From contig NZ_BMQN01000010.1 in NCBI RefSeq assembly GCF_014648135.1, positions 49,665-113,664 on the forward strand: 64,000 nt of DNA, in the 5' to 3' direction. Under the pieces are notes generated by a model. The model did not search any database, had not been told where the DNA came from, and saw only the letters and a list, made by a program, of their open reading frames with translations. Positions 38,063-46,522 of this stretch are shown one piece after another. This stretch comes from Deinococcus sedimenti. GTDB lineage: Bacteria > Deinococcota > Deinococci > Deinococcales > Deinococcaceae. A program made the position numbers and the translations under genes. Position 1 is the first letter of the stretch. Every line of letters begins with the position of its first letter.

Positions 38063-40318
38063 ATGTCGCGCGACCCTCAGCTTCCCACCCGCCAGGCTGT
38101 GTGGCGGGCTGCGGTGCGCGACAGTCTGCTCGGGTCGTCCGGGTGGGTGGTCACGCTGTTCGTGCTGACGCTGCCGTCAGCCGCGCTGAACACCATCGTC
38201 ATTCAGGACGCCGCCCGGCACCAGCAGGCGCTGCTGATCCTGGCCGACACCCGCACGGCGGCGCTGGCCCTGAACGCCGTGGAATGGCAGGCGCGGCAGC
38301 GCGGGGCGGTAACCCCCGACCTGCGCCGCGAGGCGAACGTCAGCCTGGAGGAACTGAGCCGCTTCACCGCGCAGCTCAAACGCCTGAGCCGCGAGGACCT
38401 GCTGCTCAGTCACCTGCACCCGCACGAGAGCCAGCAGGAGAACCTGGTGCAGCACATCGCGGACTACACGGGCGCCGTGCAGCAGATCCTGACGCTGATC
38501 GAGCGGGGGCAGACTCAGGCGGCCGCGCAGCTGGACGTCCTGCAGGTCGACCCGACCCTCTGGACGCTGCGGGAACAGGTCCGCGTCCTGCGGGCCGTCG
38601 AGACGGACACGGTGAGCGTCGGGCAGCGGCTGATTCTGCTGCTCACCGCCCTGAGTGCGCTGGGGGCGCTGCTGACGGCCGCGCTGCTCTCCACGCGCCT
38701 GCACCGCAGCCTGCAGCAGACCCGCGACTGGCACGCCGAGGCACAGCGGCAGCGGGAACGGGAGGAACGCGACTCCATGACCGGCCTGTGGAACCGCCAG
38801 GGGCTGCAGCGCCGCTTCACGCTGGCGCAGGCCGCCGGGCCGCTCAGCGTGGCGGTCCTGGATCTCAACCGCCTGAAGGCCATCAATGACCTGGGCGGGC
38901 ACGGGGCGGGCGACGCGTACCTGCAGCGGGTCGCGCGGGCCCTGCATGGCGTGACCGCGCAGGGCGGCACGGCCGCGCGGGTGGGGGGTGACGAGTTCGC
39001 GCTGCTGCTGCCGGCGTCCAGTGACGCGCAGGCCCTGCACCTGCTGGAGCAGCTGTCCCTGGACCTGCAGCAGTCCGGGGACACGCTGCCGCCCTTCGCG
39101 TTCGGGGTGACGCAGGTGACGGCTGTCACGTCGCTGGACCGGGTGCTGGCCCTGGCGGACGCGGCCATGTACGAGCACAAGGAGCAGCAGCGCGCGGATC
39201 TGGGCAGCACCCGACTGGGCCCCAGCGTGGAGGAGTTCACCAGTCGCCTCGAGCAGCTGGAAACCCCGCAGGCCGTGCTGGACGAGGGGCTGCGGCTCGC
39301 GCGGGACATGCTGGGCTTTCACGGCAGCACCTACGTGGAGCGGCGCGGCGAGCAGTTCATGGTGGTCCGCCTGGAGGGCGAGATTCCGGCCGAGATGCTG
39401 GTCCGGCGTGACCAGCCGGTCCAGGGGGAGCGCGGCCTGATGACTGACGTGCTGACGCACAGCGTGACCCGCTGGAGCAACGACTACCCTGCGGAGCCGT
39501 ACGTGCTGACCAGCTGGCTGGAAGCCGGCCTGAAGAGCGTGCTGCTGGTCCCGGTGCGTTACGGGGGGCGGGTGATGGGCGTGATCAGCCTGCTGCACTT
39601 CGGGACGTGGCGGGTGATCACCCCGCAGGCCCGGCGCCTGACGGAGGCGCTGGCGTCCCGGCTGGGGCACACCTTCGAGCAGCAGGCGGCGCTGGAGCAG
39701 TTGCGGCGCGCGGTGCAGGGGGGCCTGCTGGCGCTGGGCGCGGCGCTGGAGGAACGCGACTTGGAGACGGCGGGGCACACCGAGCGGGTGGTGGCGCTCG
39801 CCGAGATGCTCGGCACGCGCCTGGGGCTGGCGGAGACGGACCTGCACGCGCTGCAGCAGGGCGCGTCGCTGCATGACATTGGAAAGCTGGCCATTCCGGA
39901 CGCGATCCTGCTCAAGCCGGGTCCGCTGGATGAGCACGAGTGGTCGGTGATGCAGGACCATGCGGCGCGCGGTTTCGAGATCGCGCACCGCCTGCAGGGG
40001 CTGATGCCGGCCACGCTGAACGTGATCCGGCACCACCACGAGCACTGGGACGGGAGCGGCTATCCGGACGGCCTGAGCGGCGAGCAGATTCCGCTGGCGG
40101 CGCGGATCTTCGCGGTCTGTGACGTGTACGACGCCCTGACTCACCCGCGACCGTACAAGGCCGCGTGGACGCACGAGCAGGCGATCGAGGAAATCCGGGC
40201 GCGCTGCGGATCGCATTTCGACCCGCGGGTCGTGGAGGCCTTCCTCGCCCTGGTGGATTCGGGCAGCGTGGCGCGGCTTCAGCGGACAGGCGCACCATCG
40301 GGAGCCCTGCGCTCCTGA
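38063..40318 (+). CDS. GGDEF-GAF-HD-GYP signalling protein
   Basis: Membrane c-di-GMP enzyme of 751 residues. A transmembrane helix (about 27-47), a helical extracytoplasmic sensor (48-185) and a second helix (about 190-210) lead to a GGDEF domain (235-385: DSMTGLWNRQG, LDLNRLKAIND, GGDEF). Then comes a GAF domain (about 400-555) and a C-terminal HD-GYP phosphodiesterase (560-735: HDIGK, HHHEHWDGSGYPDGLSGEQIP). Both synthesis and hydrolysis motifs are present, so the GAF domain may switch between them. CATGAT (38051-38056) lies 6 nt before ATG 38063. Confidence 0.9.
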   Translation: MSRDPQLPTRQAVWRAAVRDSLLGSSGWVVTLFVLTLPSAALNTIVIQDAARHQQALLILADTRTAALALNAVEWQARQRGAVTPDLRREANVSLEELSRFTAQLKRLSREDLLLSHLHPHESQQENLVQHIADYTGAVQQILTLIERGQTQAAAQLDVLQVDPTLWTLREQVRVLRAVETDTVSVGQRLILLLTALSALGALLTAALLSTRLHRSLQQTRDWHAEAQRQREREERDSMTGLWNRQGLQRRFTLAQAAGPLSVAVLDLNRLKAINDLGGHGAGDAYLQRVARALHGVTAQGGTAARVGGDEFALLLPASSDAQALHLLEQLSLDLQQSGDTLPPFAFGVTQVTAVTSLDRVLALADAAMYEHKEQQRADLGSTRLGPSVEEFTSRLEQLETPQAVLDEGLRLARDMLGFHGSTYVERRGEQFMVVRLEGEIPAEMLVRRDQPVQGERGLMTDVLTHSVTRWSNDYPAEPYVLTSWLEAGLKSVLLVPVRYGGRVMGVISLLHFGTWRVITPQARRLTEALASRLGHTFEQQAALEQLRRAVQGGLLALGAALEERDLETAGHTERVVALAEMLGTRLGLAETDLHALQQGASLHDIGKLAIPDAILLKPGPLDEHEWSVMQDHAARGFEIAHRLQGLMPATLNVIRHHHEHWDGSGYPDGLSGEQIPLAARIFAVCDVYDALTHPRPYKAAWTHEQAIEEIRARCGSHFDPRVVEAFLALVDSGSVARLQRTGAPSGALRS

Positions 40319-40675
40319 CGGCACGCCGTCCCGGCGGTCCACGCCCAGCGCAGTTCTCCGAATGGAGGCATCACAGCGGTGTCCAGCTCCAGTGAAGGGC
40401 CAACAGCACGCCCTTCAACTCCACTTTCAACCGCTGATGGCGGCGGGTCCTTGCGCTGCTCGTTTCAGGGAGACTGAGAAAACCCCTCAGTCTCCCTGAA
40501 CACCGCGGTCAGACCAACAGACGTCCGATGCCTCCATTCTCTGCCTCGCAGCTGTCCCAGTCTGTCCTGCTCAACCACATTCACTCGCTCCGTTCGGCCC
40601 TGGGGAGCAGATCTTTACGGTAAGTGCTCTACCCCTCTTCCCGTGCCGTGAGCACTCTGCGGCGCAGCTCTGCGG
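40319..40675. other. Intergenic region containing repeat copy A
   Basis: A 357-bp gap between convergent genes. It contains the 142-bp repeat (40371-40512) inside a perfect 13-bp inverted repeat: GAATGGAGGCATC at 40360-40372, and its complement at 40527-40539. No ORF with support. Positions 40540-40675 show only a word (CTCTGCGGCGCAGCTC, about 40655-40670) that also occurs beside copy B near 46450. Confidence 0.6.
40371..40512 (+). repeat. 142-bp palindromic repeat, copy A
   Basis: Terminal inverted repeats of about 14-16 bp (TCACAGCGGTGTCCAG left; complement of CTGACCGCGGTGTTCAG right). It has an internal 15-bp hairpin TTCAGGGAGACTGAG (40464-40478) with 40486-40500, and a shared middle AAGGGCCAACAGCACGCCC. 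About 90% like copy C. Noncoding, MITE-like. Confidence 0.75.
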
Positions 40676-41260
40676 TCAGATCTCCTGCAGGGGCAGCGCG
40701 GCCAGCCATTCGGGGACCTCGTCCGGGGGGTAGGTGTCGAACACCAGTCGCGTCAGGGACACGAGGGGGTAGCCCTGGAGGTCGCCGCCGTCGGCGCGGC
40801 GGTCCACGATGCAGGCGATGCCCACGCAGCGGGCCCCGGCGGCCTCGGCGGCGCGCACGGCCTTCAGGACGCTCCCGCCGGTCGTGAGGACGTCCTCGAC
40901 CGCGACGAAGGTCTCGCCGGGGGCGAGGGTGAAGGCCTCGCGGATCTTCATGCCGCCGTGGCCGTCCTTCTCGGCGAAGATCGCGCGGGTGCCGTAGTGC
41001 CGCGCCGTTTCGTACGCGAGGACGACGCCGCCCATGGCCGGGCCGATCACGAGTTGCGCGTCGATGCCCGCGCCGCGCAGCGCCCCGGCCAGTGCGCGGC
41101 CGATCTGCTCGGTGTACTGCGGGTGCTGGAGGACGGTGGTGCTCTGCAGGAACTTGGGGCTGTGGCGGCCCGAGGCGAGCAGGAAGTGCCCCTCGTGGTA
41201 CGCGCCGGCCTGGCGGTACAGGTCGAGAATGTCGAGTGCGGCGGGGTCGGCGTGGGTCAT
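40676..41260 (-). CDS. pyrE: Orotate phosphoribosyltransferase
   Basis: Transfers phosphoribosyl from PRPP to orotate to give OMP in pyrimidine synthesis. The 194-residue product has the OPRTase features: HFLLASGRHSPKFLQ near the N-terminus, GPAMGGVVLAYETAR, the catalytic-loop AEKDGHGGMKIREAF, and the PRPP-binding VEDVLTTGGSVLKAV. ATG 41260 is supported by family length and by a GATACT -10 box (complement of 41267-41272) 6 nt upstream. No other pyr gene adjoins it, though cmk lies 7 kb away. Confidence 0.92.
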   Translation of the reverse strand: MTHADPAALDILDLYRQAGAYHEGHFLLASGRHSPKFLQSTTVLQHPQYTEQIGRALAGALRGAGIDAQLVIGPAMGGVVLAYETARHYGTRAIFAEKDGHGGMKIREAFTLAPGETFVAVEDVLTTGGSVLKAVRAAEAAGARCVGIACIVDRRADGGDLQGYPLVSLTRLVFDTYPPDEVPEWLAALPLQEI

Positions 41261-41307
41261 GGTGTCAGTATCCCATTCTTCGCGCGCGGGGCCGGGCATC
41301 ATGGCGC

Positions 41308-41511
41308 ATGGACACCGTGACCTTTCCGGGAGGAGTGAAGCTGGGAGTGCGCCGCCGCCTGCTGGGCATTCCGCTGGCGCAGCTGGCGCGGGACGCCGCG
41401 TTGCAGCCCGAGCTGCTGCGCCGCCTGGAGGCCGGGGAGTTCGATCCGCGCAGTCTGCACCGCCTGGCGCGGCGGGTGCTGTCGCGCACGCTGGACACCA
41501 CCCTGGACTGA
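41308..41511 (+). CDS. Small XRE-like helix-turn-helix protein
   Basis: A 67-residue protein whose core (GVRRRLLGIPLAQLARDAALQPELLRRLEAGEFDPRSLHRLARRVL) fits the Cro/cI helix-turn-helix pattern, with the LAQLARDAALQPELLRRLE segment as the putative turn and recognition helices. It could be a DNA-binding regulator of pyrE (divergent, 47 bp away) or of itself, but no operator is obvious. The start is uncertain; CATCAT lies 5 nt upstream of the ATG. Confidence 0.6.
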   Translation: MDTVTFPGGVKLGVRRRLLGIPLAQLARDAALQPELLRRLEAGEFDPRSLHRLARRVLSRTLDTTLD

Positions 41512-41675
41512 CCCGTGCGCGTAGGCCGGGTGGCTGATCCGCCCGGCGCGGCCCGCGCGGCATGCTGACTCTGCCCAGGGTCCCTCTGAGGGAACCCTCA
41601 CCCTGCCGCCCGGCCGGGCGGGTCAGACTGAAGGCCCGCCCCCCGACCTCTCCCCCACCCCCGGAGGACCCCCGC

Positions 41676-42428
41676 GTGAATCAGGCGTTCGTGGATGCCA
41701 GCTGGCAGGAACAATCCGGTCCCGACGGGCTTGCGCGCGGCGTGGGCGGCTGGGGGCTGGTGCTGCTGCGCCCCGGCACGCTCCCCGCGCGCTTCCAGGG
41801 GCAGCTGCTCGCGCCGGACAACAACGCCGCCGAGGTCCGCGCGGTGCTGGAGGCCGTGCGGGCCGCGCCCGCCGGGGAGGCACTGACCGTGCACACGGAC
41901 AATCAGGCGGTGATCGCGTCGGTCGGTCGGGGGCGCGGCCCGGCCCTGCTGGACGAGGACGCCCGCGAGGTGCACGCCGAGGCCCTGGCGCGCGGCGTGA
42001 CCCTGCGGGTCGTGTACGCGCCCCGCACGCGCCGCCACATGCAGAGCGCCCACGATCTGGCGAACGACGCGCGACGCGGCACCGGCGCGGCCGGGCTGCT
42101 GGGCGTGCAGTCGGACGTGCTGATCGAGCAGCGGCCCGCGCAGCCCGAGGCGCGCGTCAGCCTGCGCCGCCCCGGCGAGCGCATCACCGCGCACGTCCCG
42201 CTGGACCTGAGTTCCGACGTGCCGCCCAGCGCGCAGGCCCTGCTGGCCGCCGTGGGCCTCGCGCTGCCCGGCGAGGCGCTGCTGATCCGCCGCGCCAGCC
42301 GCGTCGCGCAGGCCCTGTGGCAGCGCCCCGACCGTGCCCTGCGGCCCGCCGCGCAGGCCCGGCTGCAGGGCGCCCGCCGCGCCGCGGACGAGAACGGCGT
42401 GCAGGTGGAATTCCTCGGCACCGGGTGA
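41676..42428 (+). CDS. RNase H-fold protein with unknown C-terminal domain
   Basis: A 250-residue protein. Residues 1-135 are RNase HI-like with the acidic set Asp7 (FVDASW), Glu53 (NNAAEVRAV), Asp75 (HTDNQA) and a C-terminal Asp (127 or 131, SAHDLAND), so nuclease activity on RNA:DNA hybrids is plausible. Residues 136-250 are Arg/Ala-rich with no recognised fold. Start GTG 41676 has GGAGG at 41662-41667. A small hairpin (41577-41598) lies upstream. Role is unknown; a typical RnhA is shorter and lacks the tail. Confidence 0.75.
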   Translation: MNQAFVDASWQEQSGPDGLARGVGGWGLVLLRPGTLPARFQGQLLAPDNNAAEVRAVLEAVRAAPAGEALTVHTDNQAVIASVGRGRGPALLDEDAREVHAEALARGVTLRVVYAPRTRRHMQSAHDLANDARRGTGAAGLLGVQSDVLIEQRPAQPEARVSLRRPGERITAHVPLDLSSDVPPSAQALLAAVGLALPGEALLIRRASRVAQALWQRPDRALRPAAQARLQGARRAADENGVQVEFLGTG

Positions 42429-42439
42429 AGAGGGTTGAT

Positions 42440-42502
42440 GGTCGAAAGTTGATGGGTGATGGAGCCCAGCCTCTTTCAACTATCAACCTTCAACTATCGA
42501 CC
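42440..42502. terminator. Word-type inverted repeat between RNase H-like and GH31 genes
   Basis: GGTCGAAAGTTGATGG and following bases (42440-42462) pair with 42480-42502 at about 19 of 23 positions. It uses the same words (GTTGAT, ATCAAC) as the 4951-4989 hairpin. Probably stops transcription of the upstream gene before the leaderless GH31 promoter. Confidence 0.5.
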
Positions 42503-42527
42503 CCACGGGCGGTACGCTGGTGGGCAC

Positions 42528-44933
42528 ATGAGGTTTTCTTCGTTCGCGGTGGAGTCGGGTGGGCTGGGGCCAGAGGTGCGCGTGTGGGGCGAGTCGGACG
42601 CGCTGGTGGTGTCCGCGCCGCTGCCGGGGGTGCTGCGGGTGCGGCTGTTCCCGGAGGCGCGGGCGAACTCGCTGGGCTTCCCGCGCCTGGGGGTCAAGCG
42701 GAGTTTCGCGCTGCGGCCGGACCTCCCGGCGGGTCTGGACCTGACGGTGACCGAGGAGGGCGCAGACCTGCGGGTGCAGGGGGACGGGGTGACGCTGCGG
42801 CTGGACCGCGTGACCGGCGCGTGGGAGGTGCTCGGCGCCGCGGGTGAGGTGCTGGAGCGGGCGCTGGCGTGGTCGGGTGAGGCGCCCACGCAGCGGCCCG
42901 CGCTGGACGCGGAGCGGTTCAATCTGCGCCGCACCCGCCTGAATCTGGACGCTCCGGACGGCGCGCTGTACCTGGGTTTCGGGGAGCGGGTGGGGCCGCT
43001 GGACAAGCGCGGGATGCACCTGACGTTCTGGAATACGGACTGCTTCCCGCATCACACGGAGACGGACCCGCTGTACGTGTCGGTGCCGTTCACGACGGTG
43101 CTGCGCGGGGGCCGGGCGCACGGGGTGTTCGTGGACGAGTCCTGGCGGATGGAGGTGGACGTGGCGCGCGCCCACCCGCACGAGCTGCGCTGGGCGTCGT
43201 CCGGGCCGGAACTGGACGTGTTCGTGCTGGCGGGGCCGGGCCCGGCGGACGTGCTGCGCCGTTACGCGGACCTGACCGGGTACGCGCCCATGCCGCCGCT
43301 GTGGGCGCTGGGCTCCGCGCAGAGCCGCTGGGGGTACCGCACGGCGGACGACCTGCGCGCCGTCATCCAGGGCTACCGGGACCGGAATTTGCCGCTGGAC
43401 AGCGTGTACGTGGATATCGACTACATGGACGCGTACAAGGTCTGGACGGTCAGCGGTGCAAACTTCCCGGATCTGCGGGCGTTCGTGAAGGAGGCGGGCG
43501 CGCAGGGCGTGAAGCTCGTGCCGATCGTGGACCCCGGCGTGAAGCTGGAGGCCGGGTACGACGTGTACGAGGAGGCCACACGGGGGGATCATCTGGTCCG
43601 CACGGCGCGCGGGGACGTGCTGGTCGGGGAGGTCTGGCCGGACCCGGCGGTGTTCCCGGACTTCACGCGGCCCGAGGTGGTCGCGTGGTGGGCTGATCGG
43701 CACAGGTTCTTCGCGGACGCCGGGATTCAGGGGCAGTGGAACGACATGAACGAACCCGCGTGCTTCAGCCTGCGCCAGCCGCGCGAGACGGAAGGCAAGA
43801 CCCTGCCGTACGACGCGCGGCACGGCACCCGCACGCACCTGGAGGTCCACAACGCGTATGCGAACGGCATGAGCGAGGCCAGCCGCCTGGGCTACGCGAA
43901 GTTCAGTCCGCAGATCCGCCCGTGGGTGCTGACCCGCGCCGGGTACGCCGGCATCCAGCGGCACGCGACCGTGTGGACCGGGGACAACACCGCCACGTGG
44001 TCGCACCTGGCCCTGAGCCTCCCGATGATCCAGGGTCTGGGCCTGAGCGGCATTCCGTTCGCGGCGGCGGACGTGGGCGGCTTCGCGGGCGACACGACCG
44101 GGGAGCTACTGGCCCGCTGGTACCAGGCGGCGGTCGGGTACGCCTTCCTGCGCAACCACGCCGCGCTGGGCACCGCCGATCAGGAACCCTGGCGCTTCGG
44201 GGAGGCCGTCACGGACGTGATCCGCGCCGCGCTGGAGCTGCGCTACCGGCTGCTGCCGCACCTGTACACCCTGTCGCAGGGGGCGACCCGCACGGCGCTG
44301 CCCGTCATGCGCCCGCTGGCGCTACACTGGCCCGCCGACGAGGACGCCGCGCGCGAGGACACCCAGTACCTGCTGGGCGAGGGCCTGATGGTCGCGCCGG
44401 TCCTGCGGGCCGGGCACCGGCGGCGGCTGGTGTACCTCCCGGCGGGGGACTGGGCGCCGGTGTTCAACCTGTCCCCGTCGGGGCCGGTGGTGGCGGGTGG
44501 GCAGCACGTCGTGGCGGACGCGCCGCTGGACACCCTGCCGCTGTACCTGCGGGCCGGGACGGCCGTGCCGGTCACGGAGGCCGCGCCACACACCACCTCG
44601 GCCCGCTGGGCGGCGCTGTCGTGGCTGGTGCACGTGGGTCCGCAGGGCTTCACCGGTGAGGTGTTCGAGGATGACGGGGACGGTCCGGTGGGGGGCCGCC
44701 TGACCCGCCTGACCGGCGAGCGGGACGGCACGCGCCTGACCATCCGCCAGGGCGCGCCGGGCGACGCGGGCGAGGCCGGGCGGGAGGTCACGCTGCACCT
44801 CCTGGGTCTGGAGGGCGCGCGGGACGCGCAGGGCGCGGAGCTGGGCCGGGCCGGGAGCGCTCTGCGCCTGACCCTGCCCGCAGATGGACAGCCGGTCACG
44901 CTGCACCTAGGCGGAGCCGGGACGACTCCCTGA
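42528..44933 (+). CDS. Glycoside hydrolase family 31 alpha-glucosidase
   Basis: An 801-residue GH31 enzyme, full length. The N-terminal beta-sandwich (1-240) has YLGFGERVGPLDKRG. The TIM barrel carries SRWGYRTADDLRAVI, DIDYMDAYKVWTV, the nucleophile motif WNDMNEPA (Asp406) and the acid/base segment TGDNTATWSHL (Asp486). Distal beta domains follow. No signal peptide, so probably cytoplasmic hydrolysis of alpha-glucosides such as maltooligosaccharides. TACGCT (42513-42518) lies 9 nt before ATG 42528. No transporter or amylase genes adjoin it. Substrate preference (glucosidase versus xylosidase) is not certain. Confidence 0.9.
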   Translation: MRFSSFAVESGGLGPEVRVWGESDALVVSAPLPGVLRVRLFPEARANSLGFPRLGVKRSFALRPDLPAGLDLTVTEEGADLRVQGDGVTLRLDRVTGAWEVLGAAGEVLERALAWSGEAPTQRPALDAERFNLRRTRLNLDAPDGALYLGFGERVGPLDKRGMHLTFWNTDCFPHHTETDPLYVSVPFTTVLRGGRAHGVFVDESWRMEVDVARAHPHELRWASSGPELDVFVLAGPGPADVLRRYADLTGYAPMPPLWALGSAQSRWGYRTADDLRAVIQGYRDRNLPLDSVYVDIDYMDAYKVWTVSGANFPDLRAFVKEAGAQGVKLVPIVDPGVKLEAGYDVYEEATRGDHLVRTARGDVLVGEVWPDPAVFPDFTRPEVVAWWADRHRFFADAGIQGQWNDMNEPACFSLRQPRETEGKTLPYDARHGTRTHLEVHNAYANGMSEASRLGYAKFSPQIRPWVLTRAGYAGIQRHATVWTGDNTATWSHLALSLPMIQGLGLSGIPFAAADVGGFAGDTTGELLARWYQAAVGYAFLRNHAALGTADQEPWRFGEAVTDVIRAALELRYRLLPHLYTLSQGATRTALPVMRPLALHWPADEDAAREDTQYLLGEGLMVAPVLRAGHRRRLVYLPAGDWAPVFNLSPSGPVVAGGQHVVADAPLDTLPLYLRAGTAVPVTEAAPHTTSARWAALSWLVHVGPQGFTGEVFEDDGDGPVGGRLTRLTGERDGTRLTIRQGAPGDAGEAGREVTLHLLGLEGARDAQGAELGRAGSALRLTLPADGQPVTLHLGGAGTTP

Positions 44934-44949
44934 CCCTGGTCCGCACTGA

Positions 44950-44977
44950 GCCGCGCCGGGAGAACTCCTGGCGCGGC
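44950..44977. terminator. Hairpin between GH31 and VUT genes
   Basis: GCCGCGCC (44950-44957) pairs perfectly with GGCGCGGC (44970-44977), with an inner GGAG/CTCC. Convergent genes flank it. Confidence 0.55.
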
Positions 44978-44992
44978 CCAGTCGTGTGGCGG

Positions 44993-45550
44993 TCAGGTGG
45001 CGCGGGCGGCGTGCCGGACGCGGATGGCGAACAGCGCGGCGATCAGGTACTTGATCAGGATGTCCGCGAAGATGATCTGCGCGATCTGCGCGGGCGGCAT
45101 GTCGCCCCAGAAGGCCAGCAGGTTGAACAGCACGCTGTCCAGCGGGACGCTCACGGCGTTGCTGGCCAGCACCCGCGTCCACCAGCTGCGCTGGATGAGA
45201 CGCTGGTACACGGCGGTGTCCGCGAGTTCCCCGGCCAGGATCGCCAGGAAGCTCGCGCCGATGAACCGCCAGGGCGTGCCGGTCAGCAGGGCGACGGCGG
45301 TGTTCACGATCAGCGCCGCCGCGATGGCGATGTACACGGCGTTCAGGCCGCCCGCGCGGTGAATGCGGTCGCGCAGCGTGAACACGGCCGCGAAGAAGAT
45401 CGTGCCGACGCTCAGCAGGCCGTACACCGGCAGCGGAATGAAGGTGTTCAGCGTCAGGTTCGCCAGCAGGATGCTCAGGGCGTACAGGGCGATCAGCAGC
45501 GCGGGCAGGGCCAGCCGCCGGGGCGCGGGTGTGGGGGAGGTGGGGGTCAT
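44993..45550 (-). CDS. VUT-family (YhhQ-like) queuosine precursor transporter
   Basis: A 185-residue integral membrane protein with about six helices. It matches the VUT/YhhQ pattern: a first helix ending in LANLTLNTF, FTLRDRIHRAGG, ASFLAILAGELADTAVYQRL, ASNAVSVPLDSVLFNLLAF, and a final ADILIKYLIAALFA. Such proteins import 7-cyano-7-deazaguanine or related queuosine precursors. ATG 45550 follows the Nudix-like gene stop by 19 bp with CCGGAG between, so the two are cotranscribed. An earlier start would add an implausible Pro/Arg segment. Confidence 0.8.
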   Translation of the reverse strand: MTPTSPTPAPRRLALPALLIALYALSILLANLTLNTFIPLPVYGLLSVGTIFFAAVFTLRDRIHRAGGLNAVYIAIAAALIVNTAVALLTGTPWRFIGASFLAILAGELADTAVYQRLIQRSWWTRVLASNAVSVPLDSVLFNLLAFWGDMPPAQIAQIIFADILIKYLIAALFAIRVRHAARAT

Positions 45551-45569
45551 GGGGCTCCGGGGGTGAGGG

Positions 45570-46073
45570 TCAGCGGCGGCGCATGAAGCCCAGCCGGGGG
45601 CGGGGCGCGTCGGGAGTCGGGGGGGTGGGCGGCACGGCCAGTTCGTACTCGCGGACCGCACCCTGAAGCCATTCGGGGGCGCCGCCCTGGGCGAGCAGTT
45701 CCGCGCTGGGAATCCACTCGGCGGCCGTGATCTGCGCCGCGTCGGGTTCCAGAATCCCGGCGCTGTACTCCGTGCCGAAGATCAGGTGCAGCCGCGCGGC
45801 AGCGGGGCCAGCCGACGTGCCGCGCGCCACGTACGACCCGACCAGCCGCAGGTCACTGACGACCAGCTTCACCTGTTCACGGACCACGCGTCTCAGGTTG
45901 ACCTCCACGGGATTCAGGCCGGGGTCGGCGTTCAGGATCAGGCCGGGCAGGCCCTGCGCGCCCGGCTGCAGGGGCTGGCGGGGCCGGGTGATCAGGTACG
46001 CGCCCTGATGCTGGATCAGCGCGAAGGCGCCGACCTGATAGGTCATGGGCTGGGGGGCGTCAGTATGCGGCAT
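45570..46073 (-). CDS. Nudix-like protein with degenerate box
   Basis: A 167-residue protein with a Nudix-like fold: GAFALIQHQGAYLITRP, then GLPGLILNADPGLNPVEVNLRRVVREQVKLVV. The Nudix box GX5EX7REUXEEXGU is poorly kept (RVVREQ replaces REUXEE), so hydrolase activity is doubtful. It may bind a nucleotide or be a regulator. The C-terminal tail is Pro-rich (VPPTPPTPDAPRPR). It shares an operon with a queuosine-precursor transporter. AAAGGAG lies 13 nt upstream of ATG 46073; ATG 46046 is an alternative. Confidence 0.65.
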   Translation of the reverse strand: MPHTDAPQPMTYQVGAFALIQHQGAYLITRPRQPLQPGAQGLPGLILNADPGLNPVEVNLRRVVREQVKLVVSDLRLVGSYVARGTSAGPAAARLHLIFGTEYSAGILEPDAAQITAAEWIPSAELLAQGGAPEWLQGAVREYELAVPPTPPTPDAPRPRLGFMRRR

Positions 46074-46227
46074 GAGTCAGGGAACACTCCTTTTCAGAAA
46101 GGGCTTTCAGCTTCAGTCTACGCGGGGCGCCCGTGACCCGCTGACCACGTTGGACCCCACCCGACTGGTGGTCTCCCTGTCGCCTGACCGGGCAGGTCCG
46201 GCCCAGGTGCGGTGAAGACCAGCGCCC

Positions 46228-46294
46228 GACAGCGGTATGCAGTTCTACCCTGGCACCAACCGCACGCCCCGGGGCTCTGCTTCCAGCCGCTGTC
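46228..46294 (+). repeat. Deleted copy of the 142-bp repeat (copy F)
   Basis: About 67 bp. It starts GACAGCGGTATGCAGTTC, keeps CCAACCGCACGCCC (compare CCAACAGCACGCCC in copies A and C) and ends TTCCAGCCGCTGTC, the inverted terminal repeat. The central hairpin is missing. Confidence 0.45.
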
Positions 46295-46298
46295 CTTC

Positions 46299-46439
46299 TC
46301 ACAGCGGTTTTCAGGAAGACCGAGAAACCCCTCAGTCTCCCCGAAACGGGCAACGCGAGGACCCGCCGACATCAGCGATTGGAAGTGGAGTTGAAGGGCG
46401 TGCTGTTGGTCTCAGGGTGGAACTGGAAAACGCTGTCAG
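46299..46439 (-). repeat. 142-bp palindromic repeat, copy B
   Basis: Reverse orientation to copies A and C. Ends TCACAGCGGTTTTCAGG (left) and AAAACGCTGTCAG (right). It has diverged internal hairpin arms (GAAGACCGAG, CTCAGTCTCC) and the complement of the shared middle (GTTGAAGGGCGTGCTGTTGG, 46391-46410). Noncoding. Confidence 0.7.
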
Positions 46440-46469
46440 GTGCTCGCTCTGCGGCGCGGCTCTTCGAGT

Positions 46470-46522
46470 CCCCAGAATCCGGAGGGAAGGAAGAGGTCCC
46501 TCAAGCCCTCTGGATTCTGGGG
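46470..46522 (-). terminator. 17-bp hairpin around a stop codon
   Basis: CCCCAGAATCCGGAGGG (46470-46486) pairs with 46506-46522 at 16 of 17 positions. The TGA of the minus-strand gene (46501-46503) lies in the loop, so the last codons form one arm. No T tract follows. Confidence 0.55.

Larger units (their letters stand above)
46074..46500. other. Intergenic region with two repeat copies
   Basis: A 427-bp gap between two minus-strand genes. It contains a deleted repeat copy F (46228-46294), full copy B in opposite orientation (46299-46439) and a long hairpin that embraces the next gene's stop (46470-46522). No ORF with support. 46074-46227 holds only the upstream region of the Nudix-like gene. 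Confidence 0.6.
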
